Below, in pieces: positions 17,245 to 25,064 of a stretch of 64,000 nt of DNA. Positions within the stretch are counted from its first letter, which is position 1, and each line of letters starts with the position of its first letter. The translations under genes were made by a program, and so were the position numbers. The notes under the pieces were generated by a model, which did no database searches, was not told the origin of the DNA, and saw nothing but the letters and a program-made list of their open reading frames with translations. Source of the DNA: Mycetocola manganoxydans (GTDB taxonomy: Bacteria; Actinomycetota; Actinomycetes; Actinomycetales; Microbacteriaceae); assembly GCF_003667545.1 (NCBI RefSeq), contig NZ_RCUV01000003.1:1-64000 (forward strand), in the 5' to 3' direction.

Positions 17245-17988
17245 CTACAGGTGGCGGTCTGCGTACACCGCGAGGGCATCGCGCACGAATTCGGCGCCGG
17301 CGACCCCGCCGTAGTTCGCAGCGAAGCGCTCGTCGGCGACGTACATGTCGCCGAGGCCCGTCACGTATTCCTTCACCGCTCCCGGGGTTCCGGGAATCGA
17401 TGAGAGCCACTGGACGTGACGCTCGGCAAGAGTCTGGGCACCATCGCTGTCCGGGGCGATGCCGGATTCCGCTGCCGCCGCCCAATCTGAGCCGAGAGCG
17501 GAGACCCGCTCCTGCCACTTCGCCTTCTCCGCGTCACTCATCGAGCGCCACCACGCGTCGCTCGTCGCGTAGGCCTCCTTGCCCCAGCGTTCTTCGACCT
17601 CTTCCTGGTACTGGGTGTGGTCGAATCCGTCAAACATTTTCTCTGCCATCAGTTGTTCACCTCCCTTCAGTGCTTTCAGGGTTTCCTCAACGGCTGCGAT
17701 TTGGCGCGCGAGCCTGTCTCGCTCGCGGCGTAACCAGTCCAGATGGGTCCCAAGCGCAGCGACCGGTTCCGTCGACGCCGTCAGTACGCCGGCAATCGCC
17801 GGCAGCCCCAGCCCGAGATCGCGAAGGAGCAGGATCCGCTGGAGCTTCACGAGCGCCTGCTCGTCGTAATAGCGGTACCCGTTGGATCCGATGCGGCTCG
17901 GCGCCAGCAATCCGATGTCGCCGTAGTGCCGCAACGCCCGGCTCGTGGTTCCCGCATGGCGGGCGATCTCCTGGATGGACCAGTCCAT
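17245..17988 (-). CDS. MerR family regulator with TipAS antibiotic-binding domain
   Basis: A 247-residue protein. It has a MerR winged helix at residues 1-70 (SIQEIARHAGTTSRALRHY, then RYYDEQALVKLQRILLLRDLG), a long coiled-coil dimerisation helix, and a C-terminal TipAS domain (MFDGFDHTQYQEEVEERWG, then the MSDAEKAKWQ segment). TipA-like regulators sense thiopeptides or other multidrug ligands and usually activate their own gene. An AGGAGG-type ribosome binding site lies just before the ATG, and a MerR-style promoter with a 19-base spacer lies upstream, so self-activation is likely. No resistance pump is directly linked. Confidence 0.92.
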   Translation of the reverse strand: MDWSIQEIARHAGTTSRALRHYGDIGLLAPSRIGSNGYRYYDEQALVKLQRILLLRDLGLGLPAIAGVLTASTEPVAALGTHLDWLRRERDRLARQIAAVEETLKALKGGEQLMAEKMFDGFDHTQYQEEVEERWGKEAYATSDAWWRSMSDAEKAKWQERVSALGSDWAAAAESGIAPDSDGAQTLAERHVQWLSSIPGTPGAVKEYVTGLGDMYVADERFAANYGGVAGAEFVRDALAVYADRHL

Positions 17989-18013
17989 GGCATCCCTCCT
18001 CTCTGTTCCTCCG

Positions 18014-18044
18014 ACGATAAAGGTTTACGCTGCGTCAAGGTCAA
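18014..18044 (-). promoter_or_regulatory. MerR-type promoter with 19-base spacer
   Basis: On the minus strand a -35 box TTGACC (18039-18044) and a -10 box TATCGT (18014-18019) are separated by exactly 19 bases. Between them is the partial dyad TTGACG-CAG-CGTAAA. An over-long spacer bridged by a dyad is the hallmark of promoters activated by MerR proteins. Confidence 0.72.
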
Positions 18045-18116
18045 GTGAGGCTGCAGAATTGCGGATGCGTGTCCGCTCACGAATAATCACACGGACACCC
18101 CTGCAGATTGGACACC

Positions 18117-18416
18117 ATGGACACCATCACCGTCGCCGAGCTCGCCGCCCTGAAGGACGCTGCCATCATCGACGTGCGCGAGCCAGATGAATTCGCCGCT
18201 GTCCGGGCGGTCGGCGCCGTCAGCATCCCGATGAGCCAGTTCGTTGAGCGCATCGGCGAGCTTCCCGCCGACGAAACGTTCTACCTCATCTGCGCGTCGG
18301 GCGCACGAAGCGCACGGGTGGCCGAGTACCTCGAGGATCGCGATTACCGCGCCGTCAACGTCGAGGGCGGAACTCACGCCTGGCAGGACGCGGGGCTTCC
18401 CACCAGCCAGGGCTGA
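18117..18416 (+). CDS. Single-domain rhodanese-like protein
   Basis: A 99-residue protein covering one rhodanese domain. IIDVREPDEFAAVRAVGAVSIPM is near the start, the active-site loop is CASGARSARV with the catalytic cysteine, and GGTHAWQDAGLP closes the domain. The family transfers sulfane sulfur to cyanide or thiol acceptors; the physiological acceptor is not evident from the neighbours. A TTG at 18108 would add three residues. No clear ribosome binding site precedes either start. It reads away from the merR gene and stands about 125 bases before the DUF4097 operon. Confidence 0.85.
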   Translation: MDTITVAELAALKDAAIIDVREPDEFAAVRAVGAVSIPMSQFVERIGELPADETFYLICASGARSARVAEYLEDRDYRAVNVEGGTHAWQDAGLPTSQG

Positions 18417-18446
18417 CCCCGTTTCCTGAGTCTTCCTCGATACCTC

Positions 18447-18501
18447 TTGATGTCCCGCTATTCGCGATATATCGTGTCTGTCAACGTTGCGATATATCGT
18501 G
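18447..18501 (+). promoter_or_regulatory. Promoter and paired operators of the DUF4097-PadR operon
   Basis: A 13-base element GCGATATATCGTG occurs twice (18464-18476 and 18489-18501), 25 bases apart, each holding the palindrome CGATATATCG. A promoter TTGATG-17-TATCGT (18447-18452, 18470-18475) overlaps the first copy and the second lies near the expected start of transcription. Repression by the PadR protein encoded in the operon is inferred. Confidence 0.65.
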
Positions 18502-18541
18502 ACTTCGAATTCGGCCGTCGGCCGGCACAGAAGGAAGAACA

Positions 18542-19399
18542 ATGGCATTGGAAAAATGGGTCATCCTCCCCGGGGAATCCCGCGTCATCGACGTTGAACT
18601 CGTACGGAAGCTCAAGGTCGGACTCATCGGGGGCCAGATCGACATCATCGGCCACGACGAGGACTCAGCTCGCATCGAAGTGCACAGCGTCACGGGAAAA
18701 GACCTGAAGATCTCCATCGACGGCGACGTTCTCGAAATCGACCACCCGCAGCTCGGCTGGGAGAATTTTCTCGACGTCTTCAAGTCGTTCGGGCAGAACT
18801 CAGCAAAAGCCGAAATCAGCGTCCTCGTTCCGCGCCGGGTGGCGCTGACATTCGGGATGGTGTCGGCGAACGCGCTGGTCTCCGGCCTGACGACGAGCGC
18901 CAGGCTCTCGACGGTGAACGGCGAGCTCCAGGTCGAGGGGATCACGGGCGACCTCGACCTCAACAGCGTCTCCGGCGAGATGAGCGTGCAGTCCCACACC
19001 GGAGCGATCAACGCCCACACCGTCTCCGGCGACATCACGGCATCGGGCAACATCTCGAGGTTCTCGAGCGACGGCGTCTCAGGCGACGTCTTCGTCGACG
19101 CCCAGGGGCACTGCGACCGGATTTCGACCAACACGGTCTCCGGCCACCTGACCGCGCGCCTGTCGGCCGACGTCGGCACCCGCTACGTCGTCAACACGGT
19201 GTCCGGAAAACTGCAACTCGACAGCTCGGTGATCAAGGGCACGCGTGGGCGTGGATTCAGGAGCACCACGGAGGGTGACGGCAACTTCTATACCGATGTC
19301 GTCGCCAATTCCGTCTCCGGCAACGTCACGGTCATTCGCCGGGCGGATACCTCTTCGGCCTCTACCGACGACGCTTTCTCGACGGAAGGCATGGCATGA
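18542..19399 (+). CDS. DUF4097 family beta-strand repeat protein
   Basis: A 285-residue protein with no signal peptide. From about residue 95 it is made of repeated short strands with the recurring motif NSVSG/TVSG/GVSGD (for example LDLNSVSGEMSV, AHTVSGDIT, DGVSGDVFV, NTVSGHLT, NTVSGKLQ, NSVSGNVTV). This is the DUF4097 adhesin-like right-handed beta repeat. Its role is unknown. It is regularly found in operon with PadR regulators, as here. An AAGGAAG ribosome binding site precedes the ATG. The stop overlaps the padR start (ATGA). Confidence 0.88.
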   Translation: MALEKWVILPGESRVIDVELVRKLKVGLIGGQIDIIGHDEDSARIEVHSVTGKDLKISIDGDVLEIDHPQLGWENFLDVFKSFGQNSAKAEISVLVPRRVALTFGMVSANALVSGLTTSARLSTVNGELQVEGITGDLDLNSVSGEMSVQSHTGAINAHTVSGDITASGNISRFSSDGVSGDVFVDAQGHCDRISTNTVSGHLTARLSADVGTRYVVNTVSGKLQLDSSVIKGTRGRGFRSTTEGDGNFYTDVVANSVSGNVTVIRRADTSSASTDDAFSTEGMA

Positions 19400-20022
19400 G
19401 CCCCGTCTTCAGCCACGGCAGCCTTCGCCTGTACCTGCTGAGCCTCCTCGCCGAGGGGCCGAAGCACGGCTATGAACTCATCCAGTCGCTGTCCGAACGA
19501 TTCGGTGGGACATACTCACCGAGCGCAGGCACGATCTATCCGCGTCTCGGCAAGCTCGAAGAAGAGGGGCTCGTGACGAAGGAAAGCGACGGGCGCAAGA
19601 CCGTCTATTCGATAACGGATGCCGGCCGTCGCGAGCTCGAGGAACGCCGCGGCGATCTCGATGCGATCGAACTCGAGCTCACCGATTCGGTCCGCCGGCT
19701 CGCCGATGAGGTCAGAATAGGGGTCACGGATGCGATGCGGAGCCTCAAAGCGGATCTCGCGTCCGCCGCGCGGCAAGCCACCCAGGCAGCTTCGGGAGCT
19801 CCGTCCGTCTCGACCGAAGAGCCCGACCTCCGCACGCGCAGCCGGATCGCCCTCCACGATGCGGATACGGTCATCGCCCAGTTCCGCCAGCAATTGCGCT
19901 CAGACCTGCGCGGGCAGGTGGAGACCGGTGCACTGACGGATGCTACGGTTCGGCAGTTACGTGACGATCTCGATCGCGTGCGGAACGGCATCCGAGCGAC
20001 CTTCGGAACGACGACCGAATAG
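19396..20022 (+). CDS. PadR family transcriptional regulator
   Basis: A 208-residue protein. It has an N-terminal PadR winged helix (LRLYLLSLLAEGPKHGYELIQSL, SPSAGTIYPRLGKLEEEGLV, then KTVYSITDAGRRELEERR) and a long charged helical C-terminal region (residues ~95-200) that probably dimerises. It is co-translated with the DUF4097 gene through a four-base overlap and is the likely repressor acting on the tandem CGATATATCG sites ahead of that gene. Confidence 0.92.
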   Translation: MSPVFSHGSLRLYLLSLLAEGPKHGYELIQSLSERFGGTYSPSAGTIYPRLGKLEEEGLVTKESDGRKTVYSITDAGRRELEERRGDLDAIELELTDSVRRLADEVRIGVTDAMRSLKADLASAARQATQAASGAPSVSTEEPDLRTRSRIALHDADTVIAQFRQQLRSDLRGQVETGALTDATVRQLRDDLDRVRNGIRATFGTTTE

Positions 20023-20045
20023 CATCGCGTCCACCAGCACGCGCT

Positions 20046-20075
20046 CAGGCCGGGATCCGGGAGGGTTCCGGCCTG
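20046..20075 (+). terminator. Hairpin after padR
   Basis: CAGGCCGG (20046-20053) pairs with CCGGCCTG (20068-20075) just after the padR stop. There is no T-run, so the terminator call is tentative. Confidence 0.45.
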
Positions 20076-20131
20076 CGCCTGTTCCGCCGCGCACCGCCCA
20101 GCAGCGGCCTTTCACGGCGGGCCGTCATGCT

Positions 20132-20196
20132 AAGATCGAGGTTAGTCTTTATCGTTCCCTGGTGGGTGAAAACCATAGGGCGGATCTTCACCGCCC
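20132..20196 (+). promoter_or_regulatory. Promoter and folded leader of the DUF3073 gene
   Basis: A -10 box TAAGAT (20132-20137) gives a leader of about 80 bases. Two overlapping stems are possible: GGTGAA/TTCACC (20165-20170 with 20187-20192) and GGGCGG/CCGCCC (20178-20183 with 20191-20196). They share bases and exclude one another. An AAGGGGG ribosome binding site follows. Confidence 0.4.
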
Positions 20197-20223
20197 CGCT
20201 ACTAATTCGTAAGGGGGTCTCGC

Positions 20224-20418
20224 ATGGGGCGTGGCCGTCAGAAGGCAAAGCACACCAAGATCGCGCGTGAGCTGAAGTCGTTTAGTCCTGATGTGAACTA
20301 CGACGCTCTTGAGCGCGAGCTCACGGGCCATTCACACGACGACACTTACAGTGACGAAGCGGCGAAGTGGTCGGAATACACCGACGACTTCCCCGCGGGC
20401 GAGCCCAAGCGGGCCTGA
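20224..20418 (+). CDS. DUF3073 family small protein
   Basis: A 64-residue, very polar protein beginning MGRGRQKAKHTKIARELK, with YDALERELTG and a C-terminal acidic stretch ending DDFPAGEPKRA. It matches the short actinobacterial DUF3073 family, which has no known function. The strongly basic N-terminus suggests nucleic-acid or ribosome contact, but this is inference. The ATG has a good AAGGGGG ribosome binding site. It is convergent with the TIGR02611-type gene. Confidence 0.88.
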   Translation: MGRGRQKAKHTKIARELKSFSPDVNYDALERELTGHSHDDTYSDEAAKWSEYTDDFPAGEPKRA

Positions 20419-20436
20419 TCTCGGCGTTGCCTGGTT

Positions 20437-20453
20437 ACTGAGCCTGTCGAAGT
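20437..20453. repeat. TTCGACAGGCTCAG-type dispersed repeat
   Basis: ACTGAGCCTGTCGAAGT lies between two convergent stops. This word is, from memory, a widespread intergenic repeat in GC-rich bacteria. A related copy with the core CTTCGACAGGC is at 49967-49977. Confidence 0.5.
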
Positions 20454-20470
20454 ACGATCACCGGGGCGCC

Positions 20471-20806
20471 CTATGCTCGGGCCGTTTTCCGGGAGTTCCA
20501 CCATGCCCAGAAACGGGCGAGGAGTCGCTTGAGTGCGTTCGCGGCCCGTTTGGCCCAGCGGAACTCTGTTCCGAGGATGGCGAGACCGAGGAACACCACG
20601 AGCCAGCCCGGTCCAGGCAACGGCACGAGTAAGAGCCCGAGAAGCGCGATGCCTCCGCCGAGGATCCCGACGGTGAGTCGGTAGATGCTCCTGAGGCGGG
20701 GCCGGGTGTCGATCCAGGTGCGGAGTCTCCGGAGCGACCTGCGAAGGGGCCGGTCAGGGCTCTCGCCTGCGGCGATGTCGTCGTTCAGTTCGGCTTGGGA
20801 GACCAT
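20471..20806 (-). CDS. TIGR02611/PGPGW family transmembrane protein
   Basis: A 111-residue protein. A basic N-terminal half (residues 1-42) is followed by two close hydrophobic segments around the signature LLVPLPGPGWLVVFLGLAILGTEF, then a basic amphipathic C-terminus (RWAKRAANALKRLLARFWAWW). The PGPGW motif defines the family, whose function is unknown. The transcript appears leaderless: TAGCGT lies six bases before the ATG on the minus strand. Confidence 0.88.
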   Translation of the reverse strand: MVSQAELNDDIAAGESPDRPLRRSLRRLRTWIDTRPRLRSIYRLTVGILGGGIALLGLLLVPLPGPGWLVVFLGLAILGTEFRWAKRAANALKRLLARFWAWWNSRKTARA

Positions 20807-20847
20807 GGCCTCACGCTAGAGCGTGGAACTGGGATTTTGCGGCGAGA

Positions 20848-21006
20848 TCAGGCTGTCGTCGCGACGACGGTCCAGGCGATTGCTGTCGCGACCGAAAGGA
20901 TGCCAGTAGCGCCCGCTGCGACCATCAGGAGTTCGTCCCGTGCGGCCTCGCGCACCTCGCTGAATACGCTCGTGCGTCGTTCGTTGTGCCGTGTAATGAT
21001 GCTCAT
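20848..21006 (-). CDS. Small single-pass membrane protein (52 aa)
   Basis: A 52-codon gene, ATG at 21006, TGA at 20848-20850. The protein starts MSIITRHNERRTSVF, has a charged amphipathic stretch (EVREAARDEL), and ends in one hydrophobic segment from about residue 28 to the end. GAGGA lies at a good distance before the ATG. It sits between the TIGR02611 gene and purF, on the same strand as both. I do not recognise the family. The start signal, spacing and membrane segment make it a credible small gene rather than a chance frame. Confidence 0.6.
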   Translation of the reverse strand: MSIITRHNERRTSVFSEVREAARDELLMVAAGATGILSVATAIAWTVVATTA

Positions 21007-21087
21007 GTGTCCTCACTCCCTCGTAAACGACTGTTTCACGATTGAGGAGCATCACCGCAGCATTGACAGTGGAGCGATCTTTACGAT

Positions 21088-21106
21088 ACGGCTCGCGCCG
21101 AGCCGT
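21088..21106 (-). terminator. Hairpin after purF
   Basis: A perfect 8-bp stem ACGGCTCG/CGAGCCGT with a 3-base loop lies just beyond the purF stop on the minus strand. The T-run is on the plus-strand side, so efficiency for purF is uncertain. Confidence 0.5.
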
Positions 21107-21114
21107 TTTCGCCG

Positions 21115-22572
21115 CTAGGAGAGCTGGTTGCGCTCGACCCACTCGAGGTATTCAGGGGTCACGGTTCCGGTGACGTAGTCACCGGTGAAGCAGCTCATCT
21201 CGAGTTCGGTGACAGAGGATCCCTGAATGATTGCCTGCTTCATGTCCTCGACCTCCTGGTAGATGAGGCGGTCAGCGCCGAGTTCGCGGGCGATCTCCGG
21301 GATCTTGCGATTATGGGCGACGAGTTCCGACCGCGACGGCATGTTGATGCCGTAGACGTGCGGGTAACGCACGGGAGGGGCGGCCGAGGTGAACGTCACT
21401 TTGTTGGCGCCTGCCGCGCGGGCCATGTCGACGATTTCTTTCGACGTCGTGCCGCGCACGATCGAGTCGTCGACGATGAGGATGTTCTTGCCCGCGAACT
21501 CCGTCGACATCGCGTTGAGCTTCTGCCGCACGCTCTTCTTACGCTGCGCCTGGCCGGGCATGATGAAGGTGCGGCCGACGTACCGGTTCTTGTAGAACCC
21601 TTCGCGATACTCGATGCCGAGCTTCTGGGCGACCTGCATCGCCGCCGGCCGGGATGAGTCCGGGATCGGCATGACGACGTCGATGTCGCCCATCGGCGTG
21701 TACTCGGCGATGGTGTCCGCGAGCCGGTCTCCGAGGCGGAGCCGCGCTTCGTAGACCGAGATGCCGTTCATCACCGAGTCGGGACGGGCAAGGTAGACGT
21801 ACTCGAACGAGCAGGGTACGAGCCGCGGGTTCTTGGCGCACTGGCGGGAGTACATCTCGCCAGACGTCGTGATGAAGATCGCTTCGCCCGGCGCGACCTC
21901 ACGCACGACTTCGTAGCCGGCACTTTCGAGCACGAGGGACTCCGAGGTGACGATCCACTCGTCGCCGAGCAGACCGGCGGCGCGGCGGCCGAGGATGAGC
22001 GGGCGGATGCCGTACGGGTCACGGAAGGCGAGCAGACCGTGGCCGGCGATCATGGCGATCGCCGCGTACGACCCCTCGACGCGCTCGTGCACCTGCGACA
22101 CCGCGGTGAACACCTGGTCCGGGTCCAGCTCGAGCCCGGTGATCTGGGACTGGAGTTCGGTGGCGAGCACGTTCAGGAGCATCTCCGTGTCGCTCGTGGA
22201 GTTCACGTGACGGCGGTCGATGTGGAACAGGTCATCAGCCAGTTCGCGGGTGTTCGTGAGGTTCCCGTTGTGCACGAGGATGATGCCGTACGGCGCGTTC
22301 ACATAGAACGGCTGGGCTTCCTGCTCGTTGTCGGCGAGGCCCTTGGTGGCGTACCGCACGTGGCCGAGGCCCATCTTGCCCTGGAGCGAGCGCATGTCCC
22401 GCGTGCGGAACGCCTCCCGCACCTGGCCCTTGGCCTTGTGAATGTGGAAGGTGGGGCCGTCAGCGGTCGCGATCCCCGTCGAGTCCTGGCCGCGGTGCTG
22501 CAGCAGCAGCAAAGCGTCGTAGACCTGCTGGTTGACCGGTTCCGGTGAGACGATTCCGACGATGCCGCACAT
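21115..22572 (-). CDS. purF: Amidophosphoribosyltransferase
   Basis: A 485-residue enzyme for the committed step of purine synthesis, making 5-phosphoribosylamine from PRPP and glutamine. It opens MCGIVGIVS, so Cys2 becomes the N-terminal glutaminase nucleophile after Met removal; there is no propeptide. The glutaminase domain (HRGQDSTGIA, HVRYATKG, HNGNLTN) is followed by a phosphoribosyltransferase domain with the PRPP loop ILIVDDSIVRGTTSKEIV. AAGGAG lies ten bases before the ATG. The gene is 45 bases downstream of purM on the same strand and they are likely co-transcribed. Confidence 0.97.
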   Translation of the reverse strand: MCGIVGIVSPEPVNQQVYDALLLLQHRGQDSTGIATADGPTFHIHKAKGQVREAFRTRDMRSLQGKMGLGHVRYATKGLADNEQEAQPFYVNAPYGIILVHNGNLTNTRELADDLFHIDRRHVNSTSDTEMLLNVLATELQSQITGLELDPDQVFTAVSQVHERVEGSYAAIAMIAGHGLLAFRDPYGIRPLILGRRAAGLLGDEWIVTSESLVLESAGYEVVREVAPGEAIFITTSGEMYSRQCAKNPRLVPCSFEYVYLARPDSVMNGISVYEARLRLGDRLADTIAEYTPMGDIDVVMPIPDSSRPAAMQVAQKLGIEYREGFYKNRYVGRTFIMPGQAQRKKSVRQKLNAMSTEFAGKNILIVDDSIVRGTTSKEIVDMARAAGANKVTFTSAAPPVRYPHVYGINMPSRSELVAHNRKIPEIARELGADRLIYQEVEDMKQAIIQGSSVTELEMSCFTGDYVTGTVTPEYLEWVERNQLS

Positions 22573-22617
22573 ACCTAGCGGACTCCTTGCGTGGGGGTGA
22601 TGTTTCGTGGGGTGATG

Positions 22618-23739
22618 TTATTGGGAGTAGCTTCCGACGAGGCGCACGGCGCCGCCGTCGACACCCTTCGCGCCCTGCTCGAAACCGGTGAGGTCCCTGG
22701 TCGAGGTGTGTACCGTTCCGACCTGCCAGGCGGGGATACCGCCTGCGGTGAGATCCGCGGTGATCGCACTCGCGGCATCCGCGGAGACCACGGCGAAGAA
22801 TCCGATGCCGAGGTTCCAGGTCCCCTCCGCGCTTTCGAGCGTGGAGCCGGCGAGGTCGCTGAGCGCCCGGAAAACGGGAGCGGGCGACCAGGTGGTGCGA
22901 TCGACCTCGACCCAGCTCCCGACGGGAAGCACCCGCGCCAGGTTGGCAGCGATACCGCCGCCGGTGACGTGGGAGAGCGAGTGGACGGCACCCGGGTGAC
23001 GGCCGATCAACTCGAGCAGCGGCGAGGTGTACAGGCGCGTCGGCTCGAGGAGCACTTCGCCGACGACACCGCCCAGCTCGGCCGACGTGTCGGTGAACGA
23101 GATGTTCCGTTCGGCGAGGATGTGCCGCACGAGCGAGTAGCCGTTGGAGTGGAGCCCGGAGGATTCGAGCGCGATGACCGCGTCCTGGTCCCTGACCAGG
23201 TGGGCACCGAGCAGGTCGTCTGCTTCGATCACGCCGGTGGCTGCGCCGGCAACGTCGTAGTCATCGGGGCCGAGGAGGCCGGGGTGCTCGGCCGTCTCGC
23301 CGCCGACGAGGGCGGTGCCCGTTGCTGAACAGGCGCGGGCGATGCCGGCGACGATGTCGGCGATCCGCTGTGGGACCACCTTGCCGCACGCGATGTAGTC
23401 CGTCATGAACAGCGGCTTCGCTCCGACGACGACGATGTCATCGACGACCATGCCGACGAGGTCCTGTCCGATGGTGTCGTGCTTGTCGATTGCCTGGGCG
23501 ATCGCGACCTTTGTGCCGACACCGTCGGTCGAGGTGGCGAGCAGCGGCCGCCGGTACGAGGTGAGGAACGAGACGTCGAAGAGACCGGCGAATCCGCCCA
23601 CTCCGCCGAGGACCTCGGGGCCGTGGGTATTCGACACGGCCGACTTCATCAGCGAAACGGCGAGGTCACCGGCGGCGGTGTCGACACCAGCCTGCCGATA
23701 ACTCGAGGAGGAGTCGTCGGCCGGGGTGGATGTGCTCAC
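22618..23739 (-). CDS. purM: Phosphoribosylformylglycinamidine cyclo-ligase (AIR synthetase)
   Basis: A 373-residue ATP-dependent enzyme that closes FGAM to AIR. Recognisable parts are GVDTAAGDLAVSLMK near the start, GGVGGFAGLFD, TDGVGTKVAIA, the dimer-interface stretch MVVDDIVVVGAKPLFM and GGETAEHPG. It overlaps the upstream membrane protein gene by four bases (ATGA) and is followed closely by purF. Confidence 0.97.
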   Translation of the reverse strand: MSTSTPADDSSSSYRQAGVDTAAGDLAVSLMKSAVSNTHGPEVLGGVGGFAGLFDVSFLTSYRRPLLATSTDGVGTKVAIAQAIDKHDTIGQDLVGMVVDDIVVVGAKPLFMTDYIACGKVVPQRIADIVAGIARACSATGTALVGGETAEHPGLLGPDDYDVAGAATGVIEADDLLGAHLVRDQDAVIALESSGLHSNGYSLVRHILAERNISFTDTSAELGGVVGEVLLEPTRLYTSPLLELIGRHPGAVHSLSHVTGGGIAANLARVLPVGSWVEVDRTTWSPAPVFRALSDLAGSTLESAEGTWNLGIGFFAVVSADAASAITADLTAGGIPAWQVGTVHTSTRDLTGFEQGAKGVDGGAVRLVGSYSQ

Positions 23740-24215
23740 GCTTTGCCCTCGTTCGTGGTGGGGTATGCCTGCGGGGGATTGTGCTCGATGGCCGGTGCGT
23801 CTGCCGCGTCGACGGCATCCGTTTCGATGTCGGCGGACGGGACGGGAGCCTCGCGCACGTCCACCCTATCCGCTTCGACGTAGCGCCTCTTCTTGCTGCT
23901 CCTGCGATCGAGCAGGATCGCGATCGTCAGCGCGATGGCGATGCCGACGACGACGCCGATGAGAAGAAGGAAACCGAAGATCTGCATTTGCGAGTATTCG
24001 GCGAAGCCGTTGGCGCGGGCATACTCGAGATCCTGGGGAATCGACACGGTCAGGATGAAGGCAGCCACAGCGCCGAGGAGAGCACCGAGCATGGCGAAGT
24101 TGGCGAACTTCGGTGAGCGCCTCACGGCCACACGCTGACGACCCTCCGGAATACCGGAGCTGTTCGATGATGCGGGTGGGGAGTCTGGCGCAGGACGGGC
24201 TGGCTCAGTGTTCAT
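23736..24215 (-). CDS. Two-helix membrane protein upstream of purM, unknown function
   Basis: A protein of about 159 residues. A Pro/Ser-rich N-terminus (about 30 residues) is followed by a basic patch, a first membrane helix (ANFAMLGALLGAVAAFILTV), a loop with two tyrosines, a second helix (MQIFGFLLLIGVVVGIAIAL), a basic stop-transfer DRRSSKKRR, and an acidic Ala/Asp-rich tail. I do not recognise a functional family. The start is uncertain: ATG at 24215 follows AGGAGT with too little spacing, and ATG at 24233 has no ribosome binding site. The four-base overlap with purM suggests co-translation. Confidence 0.7.
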   Translation of the reverse strand: MNTEPARPAPDSPPASSNSSGIPEGRQRVAVRRSPKFANFAMLGALLGAVAAFILTVSIPQDLEYARANGFAEYSQMQIFGFLLLIGVVVGIAIALTIAILLDRRSSKKRRYVEADRVDVREAPVPSADIETDAVDAADAPAIEHNPPQAYPTTNEGKA

Positions 24216-24273
24216 ACTCCTATTGTCGCCCATGAAACCGAGCGTGCGCTCCGCCGGGCGCTACCCTGATTCC

Positions 24274-25053
24274 ATGACGGGCACGACGACCAAGACCGGG
24301 TTTCTGGCCGGCTTCAGCATGGGCATCCGCCTGCTCGGACGGGGCTTCAGGGTGTGGAGCACGTCACCGCGACTGATGTTCATCGGCGCGATCCCCGGGC
24401 TCGTGACGCTCGTCCTCATCCTCGCGGCAGCGACGGTGCTCGTGCTCAACCTGCAGAACATCGCGACGACGGTCACTCCGTTCGCCGAGACCTGGGACGA
24501 GGTGTACCGGAACGGGATCCGGGTGCTCGTCATGGCAGCTCTCGCCGGCGCGGGCCTCCTGATCTTCGTCTACAGCTATACGGCGATCACCCTGCTCATC
24601 GGCCAGCCGTTCTTCGAGAGGATCTCCGAGCGGGTGGAACAGTCACTCGGTGGCGTCCCGCACGAGGTCGCGGCACCCCTTCTCGCGTCGATCGCCCGGG
24701 GAATCGGAGAGTCGCTTCGGGTCCTCGTCGTCACCGTCGCGATCGGCCTCGGTCTCTTCCTGCTCGGGTTCATTCCCCTGATCGGGACGATCCTCGCCTG
24801 GATTCTGGGCGCGATCACCGGCGGCTGGTTCCTCGCCCTCGAACTGTCGACGCCGGCGTTCGAACGCCGCGGCCTTGCGCTCAAGCAGCGACGGACGGCA
24901 CTCGGCGCCCAGCGCTCCACGACGCTCGGCTTCGGGATCGCCGTGTTCCTGCTCTTCCTCGTGCCGTTCGGTGCCCTCGTCACCATGCCAGCGGCCGCAG
25001 CGGGAGCGACGCTTCTCGCCCGCCGTTCGCTGGGAGAGACGCACAAACCCTGA
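24274..25053 (+). CDS. EI24/CysZ-like membrane protein
   Basis: A 259-residue polytopic protein with four or more long hydrophobic helices. It has the EI24-domain pattern (GFSMGIRLLGRGFRVWS, then SYTAITLLIGQPFFERISERVEQ, FIPLIGTILAWILGAITGGWFLALELS). CysZ, the best known relative, is a sulfate channel; actinobacterial members have no tested role. The ATG at 24274 is chosen because TACCCT (24262-24267) lies six bases before it, as in other leaderless genes here; an in-frame start 66 bases upstream lies within the neighbouring divergent gene. Confidence 0.82.
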   Translation: MTGTTTKTGFLAGFSMGIRLLGRGFRVWSTSPRLMFIGAIPGLVTLVLILAAATVLVLNLQNIATTVTPFAETWDEVYRNGIRVLVMAALAGAGLLIFVYSYTAITLLIGQPFFERISERVEQSLGGVPHEVAAPLLASIARGIGESLRVLVVTVAIGLGLFLLGFIPLIGTILAWILGAITGGWFLALELSTPAFERRGLALKQRRTALGAQRSTTLGFGIAVFLLFLVPFGALVTMPAAAAGATLLARRSLGETHKP

Positions 25054-25064
25054 GTGCTCGCCCG

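Noticed and set aside
21064-21087. TTGACA followed by GATACG as a plus-strand promoter
   Set aside because: It would drive antisense transcription into purF, the -10 is weak, and nothing supports its use.
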